DNA of 64,000 nt, from the NCBI GenBank assembly GCA_049317265.1, contig JBMOIP010000009.1, positions 47,234 through 111,233 of the forward strand, given 5' to 3'. Source of the DNA: CAIVAT01 sp049317265. GTDB lineage: Bacteria; Bacteroidota; Bacteroidia; Bacteroidales; FEN-979. Under the pieces are notes generated by a model. That model did no database searches. It was given only the letters and a program-made list of their open reading frames with translations, and was not told where the DNA came from. Below are positions 31,742 to 40,325 of this stretch, one piece after another. The translations under genes and the position numbers were made by a program. Each line of letters opens with the position of its first letter. Position 1 is the first letter of the stretch.

Positions 31742-33727
31742 TTATTCAACAATCATCTTCTGGGTATATTTCTGTCCGTTAACGTTAACGGTTACAAAAT
31801 AGATACCGGCGGTAAGATTGCTTGCATCAATGCTGAACTGCTGTGAACCAGCGCTCATGTTTCCTTTGTTCATCGACATAACCTGTTTTCCAACGAGGTT
31901 GGTAACATCAATGATAACATTGGCGTTCTGATTGAGGTTTACATTAACCTTGGCAATGTCTTTTACCGGGTTAGGATAAACATTTACAGAAGCGAGTTCA
32001 TTTGATTTCTGGTCAACACCAACACCAGGGTTGTTCACGGTAACGGTGAAATCAGCCTGTGTGTAAGAGAAGTCAGGAATATATTTGAATTTGGAATCAG
32101 CTGCTGCATCAACAAACCATTGGGTACAGATCGGTAAGGTGAATTTGTTGTTGTCTGTGAAAACAATGGGAGAGGTACATTGCCAGTAAGCTTCCTGTGT
32201 AATGTCGCAGAGGAAAGTTACATTGCTTGCATCTGAATTGGCATCAGGGGTGGTCAGTTTTTTCTGGATGATATCAAATCCACGGGCAAAAACGTCAGGA
32301 TTCTGGTTGTTGGTTTCGCCATCAACGTGGGTATCGTTCCATGTGAAGAACATTTTGTCGCCAGCTTTGTTCCTGGAGATGTAGGTACGGTTGTCGCTGG
32401 TGTAGGTTGCCCATGTGCCACGGAAAGTCTTAACTGATCCGAGGAAAACACCCTGCCATGATGCGCCACCGTTGATGGTGTAGATATCATAAACATTGAT
32501 CAAACTATCGATACCGGTAGAAATTGAGTATCCGCCCGGAGCATATCCAACAACAACACCGATGTGCAGGTTGCCGAATTTATCAACGCTGATGGAATGG
32601 TCAAATGCGCAGGTGTAAGGAATCTCATCGCGGGTTGGTAAAGGAGGAGTGAAGAAGTTGGCGATGAAATAATCACTGTAATGATTTTTAATTGCAGCAA
32701 TTCCGTTCGGGCCATCAAGCTGGATGGGCATAGGATCGCCCCAGGTCAGGCCACCGTCGGTTGATTTTCTTACCAATGGGAAATAGGTTGAGTCGATCAG
32801 CGGGGTACCGTTAACATAGTTCGTCAACACCGACATCCATACAGTCTGTCCGTCTGGTGAAGCGGCAACTTTACAATCAGCCTGTCCGTACATATCTTTA
32901 CATGGGAAAGCGATTGTTTTGAAGGTATAATCAAAATCGTGGGTGGTGGCATTCCAGATACCACGGCCATAGATAACGCTATCCTGGTATACAACTGAAC
33001 CTGATTCAACGTTGTTGTCTCCATCAACCATATGGGCGATATTGCCGGCTACGGTAAATCCATCAGGAATATAGGTATAAGGAGTAGGTTTGTACCACCT
33101 GATGTGCTTGGTGGTATCAGCATGGTTCACCAGGTTGGCTTTACCGTAGCTGTATCCGCCAAATCCGCTGACCACGAGGTTAGCAAAGTTTGGTCCGAAG
33201 AATGCGCAATAAGCATTGGCAAGGGTGGTGTTGCCTGTTGGATTGTAGATGGCAGCTGAAGGATACCTGCTGGCATCATAATAATAAGGTGATGCGGTGA
33301 GCTGTGCAGCAAGGCACTGAATCTGGTTGGTCCAGTCAGCCTGTGAAGCGCCCATGTTCACACCAAGGTCCATGGCATAGTAACCTGATAAACTCGGGGG
33401 AGTTGATCCGGGACCGGCACGGTGGAAATTGATTACGCAATTCAGGTCATCATCAGCCCAAACCATTGTTCTTGTTCCGCTTGAATAACCAAGCACGTTG
33501 GCTGATGTTCCACAGTCAAGCACAGTAACGATGTTTGCATTATCGCCATTTTTCAATGAATGTTTGGCAGTAACGGGAGAAGCTGAGATTTTTTCAAAAG
33601 GCTCAGCAGTAATCTTTTGATCTTTTGTGTAGTTCTTGACAAAAACGCCATTTCTGATCTGGGGTCTTTGAGCAACAACAGCCAGGCCAATGATAAACGC
33701 CAGACTAAGCAGTAAAAGTTTTTTCAT
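31742..33727 (-). CDS. T9SS type A sorting protein of unknown function
   Basis: 661 residues from the ATG at 33727 (MKKLLLLSLAFIIGLAVVAQ, a signal peptide); the longer frame from 33757 adds ten residues before it. The body has BNR/sialidase-like pieces (KSTDGGLTWGDPM, YTINGGASWQGVF, WNDTHVDGETNNQ), so a propeller fold is likely. The C-terminus is a T9SS tail (VYPNPVKDIAKVNVNL to KYTQKMIVE). Its own promoter and strong terminator suggest a single, well expressed gene. No enzyme role can be given. Confidence 0.8.
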   Translation of the reverse strand: MKKLLLLSLAFIIGLAVVAQRPQIRNGVFVKNYTKDQKITAEPFEKISASPVTAKHSLKNGDNANIVTVLDCGTSANVLGYSSGTRTMVWADDDLNCVINFHRAGPGSTPPSLSGYYAMDLGVNMGASQADWTNQIQCLAAQLTASPYYYDASRYPSAAIYNPTGNTTLANAYCAFFGPNFANLVVSGFGGYSYGKANLVNHADTTKHIRWYKPTPYTYIPDGFTVAGNIAHMVDGDNNVESGSVVYQDSVIYGRGIWNATTHDFDYTFKTIAFPCKDMYGQADCKVAASPDGQTVWMSVLTNYVNGTPLIDSTYFPLVRKSTDGGLTWGDPMPIQLDGPNGIAAIKNHYSDYFIANFFTPPLPTRDEIPYTCAFDHSISVDKFGNLHIGVVVGYAPGGYSISTGIDSLINVYDIYTINGGASWQGVFLGSVKTFRGTWATYTSDNRTYISRNKAGDKMFFTWNDTHVDGETNNQNPDVFARGFDIIQKKLTTPDANSDASNVTFLCDITQEAYWQCTSPIVFTDNNKFTLPICTQWFVDAAADSKFKYIPDFSYTQADFTVTVNNPGVGVDQKSNELASVNVYPNPVKDIAKVNVNLNQNANVIIDVTNLVGKQVMSMNKGNMSAGSQQFSIDASNLTAGIYFVTVNVNGQKYTQKMIVE

Positions 33728-33762
33728 GGTTTTTGGTTTTTGGTTTGACAATAACATTTATA

Positions 33763-33794
33763 CAAATATAGGACTTAATTTTTCAGAATCACAA
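33763..33794 (-). promoter_or_regulatory. Complete Bacteroidota promoter for the T9SS gene
   Basis: On the - strand a TTG (complement of 33792-33794) is 21 bases from TATATTTG (complement of 33763-33770). This is a good -33/-7 pair, 35 bases upstream of the ATG at 33727. It shares a 289-base divergent gap with lptF/G, in which no other feature was seen. Confidence 0.65.
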
Positions 33795-33988
33795 AAGTAT
33801 TACATTTTACGATAATGTGCAACAGTTTTTTTTAAATTTAACGTTTTACGTACGGCATTCGTGGATGATACGGTATGTTATGTGCCTTTGGGCAATGGTC
33901 GCCCTTGCCGAACCAAGACTTTTCCCGGTCCCCATGTGATAAAAAGAACCAGAGACAAAAATACAACCATAACCTTTGCGTTATTCAT

Positions 33989-33996
33989 TATCTTTG
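33989..33996 (+). promoter_or_regulatory. -7 box for the LptF/G gene
   Basis: TATCTTTG matches TAnnTTTG, 20 bases before the ATG at 34017. It lies inside the longer open frame that starts at 33861, which argues for the shorter protein. Confidence 0.55.
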
Positions 33997-34016
33997 CATC
34001 GTCCGTCACTTTTTGC

Positions 34017-35450
34017 ATGAAAAAACTCGACCTTTTTATCCTAAAATCCTACCTGGGTCCCCTCGTGATGACTTTTTTCATTGCAGTATTCATCCTGCTG
34101 ATGCAGTTTGTGTGGAAATATATCGACGACATGGTAGGGAAGGGACTTGAGTGGTACATTATCGTTAAACTACTCTTCTATTTTTCCTCCACGGTGGTGC
34201 CACTGGCGTTGCCGCTGGCCATCCTTCTTTCGTCGCTCATGATGTTTGGAAGCCTCGGCGAACACTACGAACTGGTCACCATGAAAGCCGCAGGTATCGG
34301 CCTGAGCAGGATCATGCGCCCGCTGATCATCGTCTCCATCTTCATCAGTGCGCTGGCTTTCTATTTTTCCAATGTCGTGCTGCCGTTTGCCAACCTGAAA
34401 TTCCACTCGCTTCTATTTGACGTGAGGGAGAAAAAACTCTCTTTCAACCTTAAAGAGGGCGTTTTTTATGATGGCATCGAAGGATTTGTGATCCGGATTG
34501 GCAAAAAGGACAAGGATGGCAAGACCATCCGTGATGTAATGGTGTATGATCATACAAAACATCTTGGGAACGTTTCGCTCACCACAGCAGAGTATGGCAA
34601 GATGGAACTTTCTCCGGACAAGAAGTTCCTGGTTTTCAGGCTCTATAACGGAACCAATTACGAAGAACGGGTTGATCTGCAAAACAATGAAGCGACTCAT
34701 CCGTTCCAGCGAACCGAATTTTCCGAACAATACCAGATGTTTGACCTTTCTGCCTTCCAGCTGACCCGCACGGATGAAAATCTCTTCAAGAAAAATTATG
34801 AGATGCAGAACATTACGCAACTGGCCCACTCGATTGACTCCATCCAGGCTGAATTGGCTACGGAGCGACAGGGATATGACGTAAGTTTTGTCAACAGCCT
34901 CCAGTTTCAGAATACTACGACTACCGAAAGACGGAAGGAGACCGGGCCTGAAAAAAAGTTCAATCCTTCGGTTATTTATAATTTCAAGGCTGCCGACCGT
35001 TTTAAAATCCTGGAAACGGCGCTGAATTCGGCCAAAGGCGCCCGGGAGAACCTGGGGATGAGCAAAGACAACCTTTACAATAAGCGAAAGCTGATCTTCA
35101 AACACCAGATCGTATACCACAAAAAATTCGCCTTTTCCATTGCCTGTTTCCTGCTCTTTTTCATCGGGGCCCCTTTGGGTGCGATCATCCGCAAAGGGGG
35201 ACTGGGTATGCCTGCCGTGATCTCCACCCTGTTTTTCATCCTTTTTTGGGTCATCTCCTTCATGGGCGAAAAGTATACCGCAGAAGGGGTTGTTCCCGCG
35301 TGGCAGGGAATCTGGTTCTCTTCGGTGGTGCTGATGCCCATCGGGATATTCCTTACCATCAAGGCGACCAACGATGCCTCCCTTTTCGATGTGGATGCCT
35401 GGGTGCGGTTCTTTAAAAGGATTTTCAAATTCCGGGAACGACGCATATGA
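34017..35450 (+). CDS. LptF/LptG family permease
   Basis: 477 residues from the ATG at 34017 (MKKLDLFILKSYLGPLVMTF); the open frame extends to 33861 but overlaps the promoter. YjgP/YjgQ features: ILKSYLGPLVMTFFIAVF, VPLALPLAILLSSLMMFGSL, then a large periplasmic insert with a coiled-coil part (about 110-380), and three C-terminal helices (FLLFFIGAPLGAIIRKGGLG). With LptB it would move lipopolysaccharide from the inner membrane. The stop overlaps the next ATG (ATGA). Confidence 0.88.
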   Translation: MKKLDLFILKSYLGPLVMTFFIAVFILLMQFVWKYIDDMVGKGLEWYIIVKLLFYFSSTVVPLALPLAILLSSLMMFGSLGEHYELVTMKAAGIGLSRIMRPLIIVSIFISALAFYFSNVVLPFANLKFHSLLFDVREKKLSFNLKEGVFYDGIEGFVIRIGKKDKDGKTIRDVMVYDHTKHLGNVSLTTAEYGKMELSPDKKFLVFRLYNGTNYEERVDLQNNEATHPFQRTEFSEQYQMFDLSAFQLTRTDENLFKKNYEMQNITQLAHSIDSIQAELATERQGYDVSFVNSLQFQNTTTTERRKETGPEKKFNPSVIYNFKAADRFKILETALNSAKGARENLGMSKDNLYNKRKLIFKHQIVYHKKFAFSIACFLLFFIGAPLGAIIRKGGLGMPAVISTLFFILFWVISFMGEKYTAEGVVPAWQGIWFSSVVLMPIGIFLTIKATNDASLFDVDAWVRFFKRIFKFRERRI

Positions 35451-36682
35451 GGATCCTTTTCTTGTGCAATAAATCTCCCTGGCCTCCGAAAGAAGGCGGT
35501 CCGCTGGCCATGAACATGCTCATCGGGGGCCTGGCATCGGCGGGTCACCAAATCAAGGTGCTGGCAGTGAACTCCTTCAAATATAACATCACGGCCAAAG
35601 ATATCCCCCTCTCCTACCAGGAAAAAACTGGTTTGGAACTCATTGACCTTGACTTGCGGATCAAGCCGGCGGATGCGTTCCTGAACCTCTTCACCGGGAA
35701 GTCATACCATGTTAAACGGTTCATCAGCAGGAAGTTTACCTTGCGGCTGCAGGATATCCTCGAGACACAGACTTTTGATGTGGTACAACTCGAGACGCTC
35801 TTCATGTGCCCCTACATCGCCACCATCCGGAAATACTCCGACGCAAAAATAGTGCTCAGGGCTCACAACATCGAGCACCTCATCTGGGACCGGGTTGCAG
35901 CCGAGGAAAAAAATCCGGTTAAAAGCTGGTACATCCGTCACCTGGCGGTTACCCTGAAGCGCTACGAAGAGGAGGTTGTTTCACAGGTGGATGGAATCCT
36001 GGCCATTACCCCAAAAGATGCTGCCTTTTTTCTGGAGCTGACCTGGCGAATACATTCAGAAACAACCGTTTCCACAAGATCATTGATCCAGGTCGTTGAC
36101 CTTCCTTTTGGCATCGATCCGTCGGCCTATGCCAACTTGCCGGGGAAGGCGGATTTTCCATCCCTGTTTTCCCTCGGGTCGATGAACTGGATTCCGAACC
36201 AAGAGGGTATCCGGTGGTTCCTGCAACAGGTCTGGCCGGATGTTCACAGGCAACACCCTGGTTTGAAATATTATCTTGCCGGGCGCGAGATGCCTGACTG
36301 GATGCTGGCGCTCAACCTGCCAAATGTTGTTGTGCTTGGCGAAGTGGAAGATGCACGAACTTTTCTCGCTTCCAAATCGATCATGATTGTTCCACTGTTT
36401 TCGGGTAGCGGCATCAGGGTAAAGATCATTGAAGGGATGGCTGCCGGTAAAACGATCATCTCCACATCGGTAGGGGCAGAAGGAATCGATTATACCCATC
36501 GCGAAAATATCCTCATCGCCGATGCGCCTTGTGAGTTTTTCGAAATGATCTCGGTTTGTGTCACGAACCTTTCCCTTTGCAACAAAATAGGGAAACAGGC
36601 GCAAACACTGATTGAATCGAAATACAATACACGATTCCTCATCGAAAAACTGGTTGCTTTTTATCAACATCTCCCGGAATAA
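35447..36682 (+). CDS. GT4-type glycosyltransferase
   Basis: 411 residues starting MRILFLCNKSPWPPKEGGPL, a GT-B N-terminal domain. Middle parts include VLRAHNIEHLIWDRVA and the domain link FPSLFSLGSMNWIPNQEG; the nucleotide-sugar domain has VPLFSGSGIRVKIIEGMAAG followed by KTIISTSVGAEGI. It probably adds a sugar to a surface glycan in the cytosol; donor and acceptor are unknown. It overlaps the permease stop by four bases, suggesting a lipopolysaccharide-related operon. Confidence 0.85.
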   Translation: MRILFLCNKSPWPPKEGGPLAMNMLIGGLASAGHQIKVLAVNSFKYNITAKDIPLSYQEKTGLELIDLDLRIKPADAFLNLFTGKSYHVKRFISRKFTLRLQDILETQTFDVVQLETLFMCPYIATIRKYSDAKIVLRAHNIEHLIWDRVAAEEKNPVKSWYIRHLAVTLKRYEEEVVSQVDGILAITPKDAAFFLELTWRIHSETTVSTRSLIQVVDLPFGIDPSAYANLPGKADFPSLFSLGSMNWIPNQEGIRWFLQQVWPDVHRQHPGLKYYLAGREMPDWMLALNLPNVVVLGEVEDARTFLASKSIMIVPLFSGSGIRVKIIEGMAAGKTIISTSVGAEGIDYTHRENILIADAPCEFFEMISVCVTNLSLCNKIGKQAQTLIESKYNTRFLIEKLVAFYQHLPE

Positions 36683-36694
36683 CGCAGTTTTTTA

Positions 36695-36702
36695 TACTTT
36701 TG
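36695..36702 (+). promoter_or_regulatory. -7 box for the second glycosyltransferase
   Basis: TACTTTTG (TAnnTTTG) ends 19 bases before the ATG at 36722, inside the 39-base gap after the first glycosyltransferase gene. Confidence 0.5.
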
Positions 36703-36721
36703 CAGGCTACAAGCTACCTTC

Positions 36722-37879
36722 ATGAGATTGTTTTTTATTCTACCCAGGGTTCCGTATCCGACCGAAAAAGGGGATAAACTAAGGGCTTTTCATCAGATCA
36801 AGCAACTGTCGAAACATCACGAGATCATCCTCTGTGCGCTGAATGACGGCGATCTGCATGAGAATGCCATCCCTGTGCTTAAAAAGTATGTAAAAGCCAT
36901 CCATGTCATCCCTATTTCAAAGGTTTCCATTGCGTTCAACCTGGTTAAAACACTTTTTTCCACCAAACCTTTGCAGGTAGGTTATTTCTACAGTGAACCC
37001 GCTGCAGCTAAAATAAGGACCCTGATTGATGAGTACAAACCCGATCACCTCTTCTGCCAGCTGATCCGTGTAGCAGAATATGTTAAAGGAATTCCAATTC
37101 CGAAAACGCTTGATTACCAGGATGTTTTCTCCAAAGGGGTTGAACGCAGGATTTCTACTTCGCCGTTTTACCTGAAACCCTTTCTGAAAATCGAATACAA
37201 CCGGTTACTTCGTTATGAACACGATGCATTCGAAGCATTCGACAACAAAATTATCATCTCCGCCCCTGACCGTGACCTGATCCCGCATCCCCGGAGGAAC
37301 GAAATCGTGGTTGTTGCCAACGGCGTGGATACCGATTTTTTCAAACCCATGGAGGCAGAGAAGGAGTATGACCTGGTATTTACCGGGAACATGGGGTACC
37401 CTCCCAACATTAAAAGCGCTGAATTCCTGGTGAATGAAATCCTGCCACAGGTCTTTCCGCAAAAACCTGATGTTAAGTTACTGATCGCCGGGGCAAGTCC
37501 CCACATCCGGGTAATGTCCCTTAAATCATCGCAGGTGGTTGTGAGCGGTTGGGTGCCCGACATGCGCGATTGCTATGCAGGCGCAAGGATTTTCATCGCC
37601 CCGATGCAGATTGGCACCGGATTGCAAAACAAACTTCTCGAAGCGATGGCCATGAAAATTCCCTGCATCACCTCTCCGCTTGCCTTCCAGGCTTTGAATG
37701 CCCGCGACGGAGAAGAGATCCTTGTGGCCTCCACCCCCAAAGAGTATGCATCACATATCATGATGTTGCTGAATAATCCTGAAAAAGCAGCCTCCATTGC
37801 TCAAAAAGGTTATGATTTTGTTCACAGGAACTTCAACTGGGAAACCGAAACAGAAAAGCTCAACCAACTGATCACCTGA
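36722..37879 (+). CDS. Glycosyltransferase, TIGR03087-like (sugar transferase family)
   Basis: 385 residues. The N-terminus RLFFILPRVPYPTEKGDKLR and HHEIILCALND resemble the TIGR03087/Stp1 type. The C-terminal domain has ANGVDTDFFKPM, VFTGNMGYPPN and APMQIGTGLQNKLLEAMAM, the usual GT4 donor site. It probably works with the preceding transferase on a surface polysaccharide. An octamer array starts five bases after the TGA. Confidence 0.85.
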   Translation: MRLFFILPRVPYPTEKGDKLRAFHQIKQLSKHHEIILCALNDGDLHENAIPVLKKYVKAIHVIPISKVSIAFNLVKTLFSTKPLQVGYFYSEPAAAKIRTLIDEYKPDHLFCQLIRVAEYVKGIPIPKTLDYQDVFSKGVERRISTSPFYLKPFLKIEYNRLLRYEHDAFEAFDNKIIISAPDRDLIPHPRRNEIVVVANGVDTDFFKPMEAEKEYDLVFTGNMGYPPNIKSAEFLVNEILPQVFPQKPDVKLLIAGASPHIRVMSLKSSQVVVSGWVPDMRDCYAGARIFIAPMQIGTGLQNKLLEAMAMKIPCITSPLAFQALNARDGEEILVASTPKEYASHIMMLLNNPEKAASIAQKGYDFVHRNFNWETETEKLNQLIT

Positions 37880-37883
37880 TAAC

Positions 37884-37947
37884 CAGTTCACCAGTTTACC
37901 AGTTTACCAGTTTACCAGTTTACCCGTTTACCCGTTCACCCCTTCAC
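37884..37947 (+). repeat. Octamer array after the second glycosyltransferase
   Basis: Eight units of 8 bp: CAGTTCAC, CAGTTTAC (four), CCGTTTAC, CCGTTCAC, CCCTTCAC. They fit YYGTYYRC loosely and lie between the stop (37879) and ettA (37972). Confidence 0.85.
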
Positions 37948-37971
37948 CCACAAAAACCGAATCCAACAATT

Positions 37972-39648
37972 ATGGCCGACGATAAAAAAATAATCTTCAG
38001 CATGGTGGGGGTCACCAAGACCTATCCTCCCCAGAAGCAAGTATTGAAAAACATCTATCTCTCCTTCTTTTATGGCGCCAAGATCGGCATCATCGGATTG
38101 AATGGTTCCGGAAAATCGACCCTCCTTAAAATTATTGCAGGCGTTGAGAAATCATTCCTGGGTGAGGTGGTATTTTCCCCGGGTTATTCGGTAGGATACC
38201 TCGAGCAGGATCCCCGGTTCGACGACACAAAAACGGTCAGGGAGATCGTTCAGGAAGGTGTTCACGAGGTTGTTGGCCTGCTCAAAGAGTATGAAGAGGT
38301 CAACAATAAATTCGGTGAACCACTGAGTGATGACGAGATGGACAAGCTGATCAAAAGGCAGGGTGAACTTACCGAACTGCTGGATCAGCATGGCGCCTGG
38401 GACCTCGACAGCAAGCTGGAGCGGGCCATGGATGCGCTGAGGTGTCCTGATCCTGATTCATCTGTCAAAAACCTCTCCGGCGGTGAACGCCGACGCGTTG
38501 CCCTCTGCCGTTTGCTTCTACAAGAGCCTGACATCCTGCTTCTAGACGAACCCACCAACCACCTTGATGCAGAATCGGTGCAATGGCTTGAGCTGCACCT
38601 TCAGCAATATAAGGGAACGGTTATCGCCATCACCCACGACCGTTATTTCCTCGACAACGTAGCCGGCTGGATCCTTGAGCTCGACCGCGGGGAGGGAATT
38701 CCGTGGCAGGGAAACTATACCTCATGGCTTGAACAGAAGTCAAACCGACTTGCCATGGAGGAAAAGACGGAGAGCAAGCGGAGGAAAACCCTCGAGCGCG
38801 AACTCGACTGGGTGCGCATGTCGCCCAAAGCCCGCCAGGCAAAAGGCAAGGCACGTTTAAATGCCTATGAAAAGATGATGAGCGAGGATGTTAAGGAGAA
38901 GGAAGAACGCCTGGAACTATACATTCCAAACGGCCCGCGGCTTGGAACCATGGTCATTGAAGCGATCGATGTCTCCAAATCCTTTGGAGACAAATTGTTA
39001 TTTGAAGGTCTGAATTTCTCCCTTCCCCCTGCCGGTATTGTGGGTGTCATCGGCCCAAACGGCGCCGGGAAAACCACGCTTTTCAGGATGATCATGAATG
39101 CAGAACACTCAGACACCGGCTCATTTAAGGTCGGTGAGACCGTTAAACTCGGCTACGTCGACCAGAGCCACACCGCCATTGACCCGGAAAAGACCGTATT
39201 CCAGGTTATTTCAGGAGGCGCCGACAACATGCAGATTGGCGGCCGGGTGATGAGCGCCAGGGCTTATGTAGCCCGCTTCAATTTCAGCGGTGCCGACCAG
39301 GAGAAAAAATGCGGGGCACTTTCCGGAGGAGAACGTAACAGGCTGCACCTTGCCCTTACACTCAAGGAGGAAGCCAACGTTTTGCTGCTTGATGAGCCCA
39401 CCAACGACATCGACGTAAACACCCTCCGTGCCCTGGAAGAGGGTCTGGAGAACTTTGCAGGTTGTGCCGTGGTCATCTCCCACGACCGCTGGTTCCTCGA
39501 CCGGATTGCCACTCATATCCTGGCATTTGAAGGCGATTCGCAAATGTATTTCTTCGAAGGTTCCTATTCCAATTACGAAGAAAACCGCAAAAAACGCCTG
39601 GGCGATGATTCGCCACACAGGATAAAATATAAAAAATTACGCGGGTAG
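37972..39648 (+). CDS. ettA: ABC-F protein EttA, energy-dependent translational throttle
   Basis: 558 residues with two ABC domains. The first has IIGLNGSGKSTLL, NLSGGERRRVALCRLL and ILLLDEPTNHLDAESV; the second has GPNGAGKTTLF, ALSGGERNRLHLALTL and VLLLDEPTNDIDVNTL. The arm and the P-site tRNA linker (LDWVRMSPKARQAKGKARLN) agree with EttA. It sits in the ribosomal E site and gates translation by ATP/ADP state. The TAG stop is supplied by the GTAG head of a REP-like palindrome. Confidence 0.93.
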   Translation: MADDKKIIFSMVGVTKTYPPQKQVLKNIYLSFFYGAKIGIIGLNGSGKSTLLKIIAGVEKSFLGEVVFSPGYSVGYLEQDPRFDDTKTVREIVQEGVHEVVGLLKEYEEVNNKFGEPLSDDEMDKLIKRQGELTELLDQHGAWDLDSKLERAMDALRCPDPDSSVKNLSGGERRRVALCRLLLQEPDILLLDEPTNHLDAESVQWLELHLQQYKGTVIAITHDRYFLDNVAGWILELDRGEGIPWQGNYTSWLEQKSNRLAMEEKTESKRRKTLERELDWVRMSPKARQAKGKARLNAYEKMMSEDVKEKEERLELYIPNGPRLGTMVIEAIDVSKSFGDKLLFEGLNFSLPPAGIVGVIGPNGAGKTTLFRMIMNAEHSDTGSFKVGETVKLGYVDQSHTAIDPEKTVFQVISGGADNMQIGGRVMSARAYVARFNFSGADQEKKCGALSGGERNRLHLALTLKEEANVLLLDEPTNDIDVNTLRALEEGLENFAGCAVVISHDRWFLDRIATHILAFEGDSQMYFFEGSYSNYEENRKKRLGDDSPHRIKYKKLRG

Positions 39649-39670
39649 AGCCAAGGCATGCCTTGGCTCC
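39645..39670 (+). repeat. REP-like palindrome with GTAG head at the ettA stop
   Basis: GTAG at 39645-39648 is followed by a perfect 22-bp palindrome (39648-39669) with arms GAGCCAAGGCA / TGCCTTGGCTC. Length, GGCATGCC centre, and TAG stop overlap are the same as at 1193-1218, while the outer arm bases differ in a paired way. Confidence 0.75.
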
Positions 39671-39672
39671 TT

Positions 39673-39768
39673 GCGGACGGGTGGACGGGCGGACAGGCGG
39701 ACGGGCGGACGGGCGGACGGGCGGACAAGCGGACAAGCGGACGGGCGGACAGGCGGACAGACGGACAA
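39673..39768 (+). repeat. Octamer array after ettA
   Basis: Twelve 8-bp units, mainly GCGGACGG, GCGGACAG and GCGGACAA, beginning three bases after the REP-like palindrome and ending 17 bases before wbuC. It is the same unit and gene-relative sense as the mnmA array. Confidence 0.9.
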
Positions 39769-39785
39769 GTTAATGAACCATTGCC

Positions 39786-40262
39786 ATGATAAAAATCGAT
39801 AAAGAGTTGTTGGACAGTATCTCTGCCGCCGCCAAAGCATCTCCGCGCCGCAGGATGAACCATAATTTCCACAAGGAGTATTCCGACACCCTGCAACGGA
39901 TGCTCAACGCGGTTGAGCCTCACACCTACGTTCAGCCGCACAAGCATGAGAACCCCGATAAAAGGGAGGTTTTCATTGCCTTCCGCGGCAGGATCCTGGT
40001 GATCGAGTTTGATGATGACGGAACAATCACCGACCATATCATCCTTGATCCTCTGAAAGGCAGCCATGGCGCCGAGATACCTGAACGGACATTTCACACC
40101 ATCATCGCACTTGACCCCGATACCGTAGCTTATGAAGTGAAAGACGGCCCTTACACGTTAATCGATGACAAAAACTTTGCTTCATGGGCTCCAAAAGAAG
40201 GATCCCCGGAAGTAGCAGAATATCTGTCAAGACTATTAGATCAAACCGGGCAGCTGTGTTAA
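39786..40262 (+). CDS. WbuC family cupin metalloprotein
   Basis: 158 residues. RRRMNHNFHKEYSDTLQRML, PHTYVQPHKHENPDKREVF and FRGRILVIEFDDDG form the WbuC cupin with its His ligands (HKHEN). WbuC-like proteins are found near O-antigen and sugar genes, with unclear chemistry. Two glycosyltransferases are 2-4 kb upstream, which fits a surface-glycan role. Confidence 0.8.
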   Translation: MIKIDKELLDSISAAAKASPRRRMNHNFHKEYSDTLQRMLNAVEPHTYVQPHKHENPDKREVFIAFRGRILVIEFDDDGTITDHIILDPLKGSHGAEIPERTFHTIIALDPDTVAYEVKDGPYTLIDDKNFASWAPKEGSPEVAEYLSRLLDQTGQLC

Positions 40263-40325
40263 CGATTCTATGATTCCGGACCGGATTGGTCAAAATCTTT
40301 TCTATATTTGCACAAACAGACAGTT

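Noticed and set aside
34413..35120. A 235-residue open frame on the - strand inside the LptF/G gene
   Set aside because: Antisense to a conserved permease gene and without family features or a start signal.
39673..39768. Short regular repeats that could be taken for a CRISPR array
   Set aside because: Units are 8 bp, directly joined, with no spacers and no cas genes in the window.
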